From: Chelonoidis abingdonii | Lineage: Eukaryota; Chordata; Testudines; Testudinidae | Length of the DNA: 64,000 nt | Direction of reading: 5' to 3' | NCBI RefSeq assembly: GCF_003597395.2 | Contig: NC_133772.1 | Location: 140,727,998-140,791,997, forward strand | In this document: positions 55,600 to 64,000 of the stretch, in pieces | Position numbering within the stretch: the first letter of the stretch is position 1 | Layout of the letters: each line of letters opens with the position of its first letter | The notes under the pieces: generated by a model | The model's input: only the letters and a program-made list of their open reading frames with translations | The model's database searches: none | What the model was told of the DNA's origin: nothing | Program-made: the position numbers and the translations under genes

Positions 55600-56140
55600 A
55601 GTAGCGGTCGTGTTAGTCTGTATCCGCAAAAAGAACAGGAGTACTTATGGCACCATAGAGACTAACAAATGTGTTTGAGCATAAGTTTTCGTGAGCTACA
55701 GCTCATTTCTTCTGATGCACAGACTGGAACATACAGCAAGATATTGATACATACAGAGAACATGAAAAGATGGAAGTAGCAATACCAACTGTAAGAGGCA
55801 AATCAATTGAGATGAGCTATCATGAGCAGGAGAAAAAAAACTTTGGAAGTGATAATCGAGATGACCCACAGAAGGTGCGAGGATACTTAACATGGGGAAA
55901 TAAATTCAATTAGTGTAATGGCCCAACCATTCCCAGTCTCTGTTCAAACCTACAGTTAATTGTTTCTAATTTGCATATTAATTCAAGTTCAGCAGTCCTC
56001 TTTGGAGTCTGTTTTTGAAGTTTTTTGGTGGTAAAATTGCCACCTTCAAGTCTGTCACTGAGTTTTGAATGTTATGATTTCTGATGTCAGTTTTGTGTCC
56101 ATTTATTCTTTGCGTAGAGACTGTCCTGTTTGGCCTGGTG
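55600..56140 (-). mobile_element. Penelope-like element fragment, minus strand (second subfamily)
   Basis: Starts with the reversed terminus 'agcggtcgtgttagtctgtatccgcaaaaagaacaggagt'. It goes on through 'catagagactaacaaatgtg', 'cataagttttcgtgagctaca' and the reversed nuclease-to-RT region ('tttggagtctgtttttgaag', 'tttgtgtccatttattctttgcgtagagactgtcctg', 55998-56130). The terminus matches the 42176 element rather than the 47193 one, so two subfamilies are present. 5' truncated near 56140. Confidence 0.88.
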
Positions 56141-56163
56141 TCTCCAGCAACTGAACACTAATC

Positions 56164-56971
56164 TACTGTATAGACTCAATCATATGCCAGTTTGTTATAA
56201 GCCAACACCCTCCCAAAGATGGATAAGTAAAATGGAACATTTTTAACCCATGTATAAGCCGACCCTGTAATTCAGGAGTCAGCAAACTTTGGCTCCCGGC
56301 CATCAGGATAGACTGCTGGTGGGCTGAGATGGTTTGTTTACCTCGACGTCGCAGGCACGGAGGTAAACTAAGTAAACAAAGTGTCCCAGCATGCCAGCTG
56401 CTTTGATGAGCTGGGACAGCAACTGGTGGGGAATTTGGGGGGGAGAGAAGCTGAGATTCATGACAGTGTCTCCTGTAACCACCCCCACATGATCCCACCC
56501 CAACTTATCTGGGAGGGCCAAGGCAGATGTCTTCTGACCGGGTGAAGCTGCTCCGGCAGGCTGGGAATGCGGCCGCAGCCTGCTCCAGTGGCCACACCAG
56601 GTGGTCGGCGCCGCAGCATGTTCCACCGGGCTGGGCTGGAGGCACGGCCGCAGTGTGCTCCGGCGGGCCAGGCAGTGTGGCCACAGCCTGCTCTGGGGGC
56701 GGGGGAGGTGGGCTGAGCGGCATGGCTGCAGTCTGCCAGCCCCAAAGATGCAGCTGCTTCAGAGGCTGGGGGAGAGCAGCATGGCCAGAAGCAAAGAGAC
56801 TCTGGCCCCACCTCTTCCCTTCTGGCTCTGCTGGCTCTCTTTGCTCCCTCTGTTGAGAGGAGGGACTGTGTCCCACCTTCCCCTCTCTCTAAACCCATTC
56901 ATATCAACCCCCTCTCTAGTGCTTCCCTTTATTACTAAAAAAATTTGGCTTATGAACAAGTATATACAGTA
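56164..56971. mobile_element. mariner-type non-autonomous DNA element (808 bp)
   Basis: The left end TACTGTATAGACTC...CATATGCC and the reversed right end TACTGTATATACTT...CATAAGCC are inverted repeats of about 25 bp with a few mismatches. TA sits at each edge as the expected target. Interior GC-rich ('cggccgcagcctgctcc' type repeats, 56560-56700) without transposase. ORFs on both strands (56458-56972) are composition artefacts. Confidence 0.8.
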
Positions 56972-57354
56972 ATTAAAGATTAGGTCATGTGATGAAAATG
57001 CCAGGAATAGTCCAACCAAATAGGCCACCCTAAACCAGGATGAGGAAAGGAAGAGAAAAGAGAAAACAAGAAACAGTAAGGTAGGGGGAAAAGTTACAAC
57101 AGGAAGGACAGCTTAGATCAGTTCTACGCAGAACTACCGAGCCAACTCTCTTTAGCTGCAACATGGACACATCTTACATTGCCAGTGCACCCCTAATATA
57201 CAAGATATGACAAATCTGACCTTACTCATAACACTCCACTCTTCTCCTTAAGTAGTTGGCAAAAGGTGGCTCTTTGAGAGCAGCAGAAACAGTGGCTGTT
57301 TGGCCAGGTCTTAGCAGCAGGTCCCGAGACAGAAGGCACAAGCTGGGAGGAATA

Positions 57355-57745
57355 CAAGAAATGAAGAACTGAAAGGGACCTAGTGGGCACTCGTCCAGTC
57401 CCCTGCCTCATGTAGGACTAAGTATAACTAGAAACAGCTTTTGCCAGAAGCTGGGAATGGGTGACAGGGGATGGATCACTTGATGATCACTGTTCTGCTC
57501 TTCCCTGGGGCACTTGGATTGGCCACTGTTGAAAGACAAGATACTTGGCTAAAAGGACCTTTGGTCTGACCCAGTATGGCCATTCTTATGTTCTAGACAA
57601 TCCTGATAGATGTCTGTCTAATCTGTCTTAAAAAACTCTGGTGAGGAGATCCACAACCTCCTTAGGCAATTTATTCCAGCTTAACCACCCCGACAATAGG
57701 AATTTCTCCTAATGTCCAACAGCCCTTGCTGCAATTTAAGCCCTC
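57355..57745 (-). mobile_element. CR1 3' end, minus strand, split by a plus-strand CR1 end
   Basis: The outer element is 'gaactgaaagggacctagtgggcactcgtccagtcccctgcc' (57363-57430), continuing at 57597 with 'caatcctgatagatgtctgtcta' and 'ggcaatttattccagc'. The inner insertion lies between. Confidence 0.85.
57431..57596 (+). mobile_element. CR1 3'-end fragment nested in CR1
   Basis: 'ttgccagaagctgggaatgg', 'gatggatcacttgatgatca' and 'cctttggtctgacccagtatggccattcttatgttct' are the 3'UTR of the subfamily that appears reversed at 21401. The edges share 'ctaga'-like bases (ctaga at 57428, tctaga at 57594), a likely short target duplication. Confidence 0.85.
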
Positions 57746-57751
57746 GACCAT

Positions 57752-58235
57752 TTCTCTGTGGCATGGTGGAGAAGGGAGATCCCAAGCAGTCATTTTTATG
57801 TCTGTGATGGGATGTTAGATGGGGTGGGATCTGAGTTACTACAGAGAATTTTCCTGGGTGCGGCTGGTGAGTCTTGCCCATCTCCGGCGGCCGCTGCACG
57901 CCACAGCCACGGGATTCACGCCATACCCTGCATAGCAATATCTGGCTGGTCTAAGAGAAGAGAGTATTCTCACACCGACGCAGCGGCCTATGTAATGAGC
58001 AGTAGGCCGGAGGTGTTTATTGAGGCCTCTCCTCGCACAGGGTAGGGTCACTTGCTGGTGGATTCCTCTGGCATTGATCTTCAAACGACAATTTGAGGAC
58101 TTCAGTAACTCAGACATAGGTTAGAGGTTTGTTATTGAAGTGGATGGGTGAGATTCTGTGGCCTGCATTGTGCAGGAGGTCAGACTAGATGATCACAATG
58201 GTCCCTTCTGACCTTAAAGTCTATGAGTCTATATG
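57752..58235 (+). mobile_element. CR1 3'UTR, plus strand, with a corrupted middle
   Basis: Left part 'tctgtgatgggatgttagatggggtggg' and right part 'gtcacttgctggtggattcc...gaggtcagactagatgatcac...tctatgagtctata' agree well with the CR1 end at 49458-49858. Between about 57880 and 58030 the sequence no longer resembles it, although the length is similar. Confidence 0.85.
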
Positions 58236-58239
58236 TTCT

Positions 58240-61200
58240 TCCAGAGGAAAGACCATATATATATAAAAAAAATACCCTGTGCTACTGTTTACAGTCAAAC
58301 GCACAGCTTGTCTTATCTTCATTGATAGATGCACATCAGGTTTGTTAACCAAATCCCTCAGGTCTTTTTCTCTCTCCATTTGCAAAGAGCTTCAATGGCC
58401 AACGTAAGCCTTGTTAAAGGCTTGGACAGAAGGAACGTTACAGTGCTAGAGAATGTGGAGAGCAGATGTAATGAATGTATTTCCAAGGGAACAAACCACT
58501 GTGCAGAAACTATTAGCAGCCACATGAAAATGTCTGATCTCACTTTCTGTTTGCATTAGGGATTCTCTAATGGCTTGTAAGGATGCAGGAGAGCTCTCAA
58601 CAGTCAAGTGGGGAAAAAACCACTAGAAATCATTAAGCAAAATTAAAAGGACATTTTTTTCTTCTTCAAAGCACTGTCTCCTCCTGTACTGTCCATCTGA
58701 GCTCACCGTTCACTTCAGAGTCACTGCTATATAGCATCACCCTGGGAGAAATTCTTGGCTCTGTTTGTTTTCATTATTTTTATTCAAATAAAATTAGGAA
58801 AACCACTCTAATTGAGCCACCAACATATCTACTATGCCTAATCTCCTCCCGGACCTCTTCTGCTCCTCACATTCATCAGGTCACATCTCAGATCAGGCCC
58901 TGTAGACACTTCATGAACATCTTTACCTCATGGGGACTTTTTGCACCCTGAAAGATAAGCGTATGGATTTTACCACAGGAGTGGGCCTTAGGTTGTAATC
59001 TCTACAGGGTCCAGCACAAATCCATAAATAATCGATCAAGTTCCCTAGTTTGGTCAGAGGGGTGGATCATCGGCAAGTGTCAGGCTGCTGCAGAGGTAAC
59101 GGTGCACCAGCATGTTAACAATGAGCACCAGAGCGCTAGCAATGCTAGAGAGAGAGAGCGTGAGCTGGTGAGGTGTCCCTGACATGCACTCCATGTACTG
59201 GCATCCAGAGGACATATTAGCAGTGATGCTGCTGCCCCTCCACCACTCACCTCCTATTAACCTGAAGATCATGGTAGTGAGACATTGTACCACCCATCAG
59301 ATCTCGCCCTCTTGCGTCTCTCTCCTTATTTCTACCCACTCGTTCTTTTGCCTGCTCCTAATCCTCTCTCCTTCCCATTGCAGTGCTAACAGCTCTCATT
59401 GCTACTGGCTAGGGACGCTTTGCCTGCAGAGGGAGCTGCCAACAGCCACCACAAGGCTGATTCCACCTGTGCTGATGACTCCTTCCTTACCTCATATCAG
59501 TTGGGTGGAGGGCAGGAGTGCCAGTCAGAATTGTGGTGCACTGGCATGCTCTGCAAACAACAGTCTGGAATGCACGGCAGCGACATTGCTTGTAGTTTAT
59601 TAGATTTGTTTTTTAAAAAGTTAGAAATACAGGATTGGAGTAAACTCCTCAAACTCCACCTTAAAACTGATTTCACTACATCTATTGGAAGGCTCATTCC
59701 TCTCCGACAATGAGAAGCTTTCATCTAATTTGCAGCCATACTTTATTCCAGGCTAGTTTATCTCAATTCTTTTCTGACCCTGTCATTTGTTTAAAAAGTT
59801 GTGGGAAGTGGTAGGGTTAGGGAGGTGCCCTGAGTCCTGGATTGAGGAGATGGGCATCAAAGCAGAGCATGGGCTGGGTAGGTGGGACATAGTCTGACCT
59901 GAATCACAAGTGCACAGAGAGCAATGATGGCTTTGAAGTACTACAGCTCTTCTCTGAGTATAGCTACCCACATTACAGGAGTTCTTCAGACAGATGGATA
60001 CAAGTTTTCTACTCAAGTTGCTTAGGGTTTTAATGTTTAAAATAGCGTTTCAGATGCAGTTATATCAGATAAACCTGTAGTTCAAAGCTTCTTTTGCCCT
60101 TTGTGACTCTGACCATGGCAACAAACTAAGATCACACGTAATGAATTTGTGTTTTCTATGTAGATTGTAACCTGTCCAAGGCATTCCATCACATTTAGTA
60201 AACCGATATTGCTTCAAGGATACTGCAGTGTTTGCGACAGCAGCGCCTACCTAAACAAGCAGACTCACAGATGACAGAGATTCATAGGGGCACAAGAACA
60301 TCACAGAAAGGTCTCTATAACTTCAGAGAAATTCTCCACCACTGCTCATGTGGCGACAGGAAAACTACTTTAGCTCCGCTGGCTGTGGATGCCATTTCTT
60401 AAAATTGATTGGAAAAATTCCAGTTACCCTTTTTTGGTCAGCATTTCCAGGATTGTTGAATTTAAATGTTCTGGGGAAAGGTTCAGTTTTGACAAAATTC
60501 TGACAGAACCCTGTGAAACCTGTCTGATTTCCTGCCACTTGGCCAGCCCAGCTCCTCTGCAACCCATCTGCTGGATGGCTTCAGAGTCGGGGACCCCAGA
60601 ATTTCCAGGGTTTGATTACCCCTTGTTAACCAAACCTTGGCCCCTGAAAGCTATAGGTCAACCAATCAGATGATCCAACGTATGGACGGTGGGTGGGATT
60701 TTCAGAAGCACAGAAGGTCAGTTCGTGATTGGTGAGTGGGAGTGTGGCCTCCTGCATTCCTTCCCAGAAGGCAGTGGTAAGAGCACCCTGATCCCCCACA
60801 ACCTGTATCAAGGGTGAGGCAGGGCAGGACGGATTCTTGAAAAGTTCTGATAGCACCAAATTTGCTCTCCCCTGAGTCATAGAGGGACAAAGGGAACCCA
60901 CTTTGGGAAATTTCACACAGCCACACAAGTTTTCTCCTCTCCTGGTCAAATATTCCCAAATACCTTAATAGATTTATTTTTCCAATTTGGAGGACTAATT
61001 TATTCAATGAATAATTTGTTGCAGTATTTTACCATCTTAGTTACTGACTGAATACTGTTAATCAAATTAATCATTCATCAATTAATTGCAGTATTTAGAC
61101 AACAAGTATTTCTCTGGTCTTCAAACCAGATCTTTTTCTGAATGAATACTTGCCATGCAAATATGACTGCATGTTCTCTGTTTGACCCATTACAAATAGC

Positions 61201-61370
61201 AGTAGGGTTATCAGACATCTATATTTTTTCCTAGAGAGGGAAGAGGGGAATAAACATCTTCAACCACGAACAAAGAAGAGACACCTTAGAAGCTGGCCAA
61301 ATATACTTCTCCAAGTAGTAATGTATCTCTCTCTCTCCTGGAAAATACTGTATTGGGAAATATTGGCCCA
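58240..61370. other. unassigned stretch
   Basis: Includes a minus-strand ORF at 59054-59293 (79 codons) with one plausible membrane segment (SIASALVLIVNMLVHRYL) and a stop after ADDPPL. No family recognised, and a G|GTGAGT donor-like site lies inside its 5' part. Otherwise nothing recognised. Confidence 0.4.
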
Positions 61371-61377
61371 GATCAGC

Positions 61378-61427
61378 GTAAATCCAGAGGTACCTGGTTG
61401 AAATAATTGCAGGTACTCTGGATTTAC
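61378..61427. repeat. 17/18-bp inverted repeat
   Basis: GTAAATCCAGAGGTACCT (61378-61395) pairs with AGGTACTCTGGATTTAC (61411-61427) with a single one-base bulge and a 15-nt loop. Confidence 0.85.
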
Positions 61428-61429
61428 AC

Positions 61430-62270
61430 CAGTTTTACTAAGAATACGGAACATTATTTTCATTGCCCATTGCTGCCAGCAAAAAGAAAGGAGAGGCAAA
61501 TATTGAACAGGGAATCCAGAGAATTGAAAAAATAATAATAATAATTCAATACAGCTTAAGGCTATCACGCATTTTAGACTCCTCTACACCACAGCTCTGT
61601 AATTCTCTCACTTTTTCAGTTCTGGTCTTGGCTGCGGTGCTCGGGTGTAAGAGGCTGCCAAGGGAGTTCGTGACAAACCAGGCAATGCACAGAACCGGCC
61701 TGGGGCTACGGTGCATGGTCTGTGGTAGTGTTCACACACGCACAGGGTGTGGGTGCTGCAGGGCATGGGGACAGACAGAGGGGCAGGGATGAGAGAAACA
61801 GATTGTGCTAATAAGTGTGTGTTTTAACCCCAAGTGGCCACAAGCTAGCTGCACTGCTTTATCTGATATCTGTGCAATATTAGCATCAAGCTGAGGAAAC
61901 CCACCTCTGCAAAGAGGCCTCTGGGCTTTGCATGGCAGGATGCAGCATTTGCTTTCCTTAGTGGTAACCCGCTGCTCTGGCTTAAGCCACACTTCCAGCG
62001 AGTTGGTCTCACGGGGGCATGGAGCAACTTTTTCTATGATTTTACACCTACAACCATTACAAAAAACAGTCTGGCTATTGCGTCTAGGCTGAGTTAGAGA
62101 AGGGAATGGGAAACACACACAACTCTGACATCACTTGCGTGCCCTAATGCTAGAATCTGTCATCGGGGCCAGCAAGAGGGGAGAGCAGTCAGGGCAGCTG
62201 TCCTGCGTGCGCCAACTCAACATCTGGAGGGGCACCAAATCATTGGTGCGCTGGTTTTGTTCCTGGTATT
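61430..62270. other. unassigned stretch
   Basis: ORFs without domains; no repeat firmly recognised. Confidence 0.4.
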
Positions 62271-62272
62271 TT

Positions 62273-62293
62273 GGGGGGGGGGGGGGGGGGGGG
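62273..62293. repeat. G21 homopolymer
   Basis: Twenty-one consecutive G, followed by 'ttgtttgttttttg'. Potential G-quadruplex and a likely length-variable or misassembled tract. Confidence 0.95.
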
Positions 62294-62544
62294 TTGTTTG
62301 TTTTTTGTTTAACTCCACTTTTGGGGGTGGGGACAAAAATGTTTTCCGCCCTGAACAACAAATATCTAGGCTAGCCCTCTTCTACTACACAGTATTTAGC
62401 AATGCGTCAGATCAAAGTGTTATCTATATAAATAAATAACTATGACATTGGTTGCCATCACTGAACTTGGGGATAATAAACATGTGGAATGTTGTGTGTG
62501 GAATGGGTACAGCTGCTCAGAAGGATAGACAGGGGAAAAGAGAG

Positions 62545-64000
62545 TGTTGCCTATATATTAAAATGTACACATTGGACTGAGGTGGAGATGGACATAGAGA
62601 CGGAAGTGTTGAGAGTCTCTGGGTTGGCTAAGGGTAAAAAACAAGGTGATGTCGTCTAGGAGTATACTACAAGGCCACCTAACCGGGTGGACGAGGTGGA
62701 TGAGGCTTTTTTTGAACAACTAACAAAACTATCAAAGCCCAAGATTGGTGGTGATGGGGACTTCAAACTATCCAGTATACATTGGGAAATAACACCGCGG
62801 GGCACAGAATATCAATAAGTTCTGGACTGCATTTCAGACAACTTTTTATTCAGAAGGTTAAAAAGCTACTGGGGGAAAGCTGTTCTAGACTTGATTTAAC
62901 AATAGATGGGGAACCATTGAGAATTTGAAAGTAGAAGACAGCTGGGTGAAAGTGATCATGAAATCAAAGGTTTGCAATTAAGGAGGGTAGAAGGGAAACA
63001 GCAAATAGAGAAGTGGATTTCAGGAAGGCGGATTTTGTAAGCTCAGAGAGGCTGATAATAAGGTCCCATGGGAATCAAGACTGAGGGGAAAAAACCTGAG
63101 GAAAGTGTGCAGTTTCAAAGGGACACTATTAAGGGCCAAAAGCAAGCTATTCTGATGGTAGGAAAGATAGAAAAGGTGGCAAAGCACCACTTGGCTTAAC
63201 CACGAGATCTTGCAATGATCTCAAAAATTAAAGGAGTCATAAAAAAATGGAAACTAGGTCAGATTACAAATGATTGAAGTATAGCAACACACAGGAATGC
63301 AGGTGCAAGTAGAAGCAAAGACACAAATGAGCTCAAACTAGCTATGGGATAAGGAGAAACAAGAAGACTTTTATCATACATTAGAAGAAGAGGAGACCAA
63401 GAGAGGGTAGCCACTGCTCGTGAGGAGGGAGAAACAGTAAAGAAAACTTGGATGGCAGAGATGCTTATATTCTTTGTTTTCGTCTTCACTGAGAGTTGAA
63501 GGATGCCTAAATAGTGATGCTATGGGAAGGGTAGGTTTAGAAGTAAAATAAAAAAAAGAACAAGATAAAATACTTAGAAAAGTGATGGCAAGTCACCAGC
63601 CTGATGAAATGCATCTAGCTACTCAAGAGCATAGAGAAGTATCTGACCTAGTATTTTCTTGGAAATCATGGGAGACGGAAGAGATTCTAGAAGACTGGAA
63701 AAGGGCAATATAGTGTCCATCTATAAAAAGGGAATAAAAACAACCCAACTACGACCAGTTAGTTACTTCTTGCAGGGAGTAATGGAGCAATGTAATTAAG
63801 AATCTCGCAAACATTTGAAGGTGGTAAGGTGATGGGAAAGCCAGCATGATGTGTAAAGAACAAATTGTGTCAACCAATATAGCTTTCTTGTAGGATAATG
63901 AGCTGTGGATAAGAAGAAGCGGTGGATGTGGGTACTCTAGACTTTAATAAGGCATTGATACGGTTTCACATGATTTTATCGATAAACTAGGCAATACAAC
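62545..64000 (+). pseudogene. CR1 LINE ORF2, endonuclease to RT start, decayed, runs off the edge
   Basis: Plus-strand order: 'tatactacaaggccacctaa', 'gaggctttttttgaacaacta', 'gatggggacttcaaactatcc' (a GDFN-type endonuclease motif), 'aagactggaaaagggcaatat', 'atctataaaaagggaataaaaa' (YKKG before RT motif 1) and 'gactttaataaggcattgatacggtttcaca' (motif A, F.KAFDTV-like). Many frameshifts remain, so no ORF is longer than about 75 codons. The 3' half lies beyond the window. Confidence 0.88.

Noticed and set aside
56458..56972. Several ORFs over 100 codons in GC-rich DNA
   Set aside because: Interior of a TIR-bounded mariner-type element without transposase motifs; both strands open, a composition effect.
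59054..59293. Small membrane protein gene on the minus strand
   Set aside because: One hydrophobic segment and a stop, but no recognisable family, no supporting exon structure and a donor-like site within the frame; too weak to call.

Overview
This is a vertebrate nuclear window that looks like reptile DNA, most probably turtle (Testudines). The evidence is the repeat content, read by eye. There are many CR1 LINE fragments whose sense 3' ends read 'gaggtcagactagatgat...ccttctgacc...tctatgagtctatg'. There are Penelope-like elements with a GIY-YIG domain, several LTRs with 5-bp target duplications, and many non-autonomous hAT and mariner-type DNA elements. Nothing is bacterial or phage-like: there are no operons, long ORFs, rRNA, tRNA or CRISPR. 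I recognise no complete host gene. The window is intergenic or deep intronic, and the short ORFs are almost all chance or decayed transposon frames. Two short open stretches with good splice signals (30457-30620 plus; 5396-5654 minus) are the only host-exon candidates worth testing.

Layout. 1-4.2 kb: a 57-bp tandem duplication, a minus-strand CR1, and a solo LTR (3475-4199) holding the only assembly gap (256 N). 4.2-11.5 kb: hAT-type MITEs with 8-bp target duplications, small Penelope ends, a decayed hAT transposase C-terminus and a CR1 fragment. 11.5-23.5 kb: a ~4 kb block present twice (11640-15608 and 18092-22116), carrying CR1, a MITE nested in that CR1, a tRNA-derived SINE and a second CR1. 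The copies differ mainly by one-base indels. 23.5-37 kb: old CR1, a solo LTR with intact target duplication (27495-28600), an LTR-like block (29553-30244) and a plus-strand CR1 ending at 36520. 37-42.2 kb: a hAT MITE, a palindrome-rich element, an LTR-like block and the longest Penelope-like element (about 39960-42185), itself split by a TIR element. 43.1-47.6 kb: an unclassified LTR/leader-like segment, then a solo LTR of the same family as the 3.5 kb one, split by an inverted-arm Penelope insertion. 48.3-64 kb: CR1 with reverse transcriptase motifs, another Penelope fragment, a mariner-like element, several CR1 ends and a decayed CR1 running off the right edge.

What it means. The window is best read as a stratified record of transposition: element within element, with target duplications that let the order be deduced. 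I found no convincing new biological system. The most interesting items are the Penelope copies with inverted arms, the indel-rich duplication (a probable assembly artefact or unpolished haplotype copy), and the two candidate exons. Family names come from remembered repeat signatures, not from a search.
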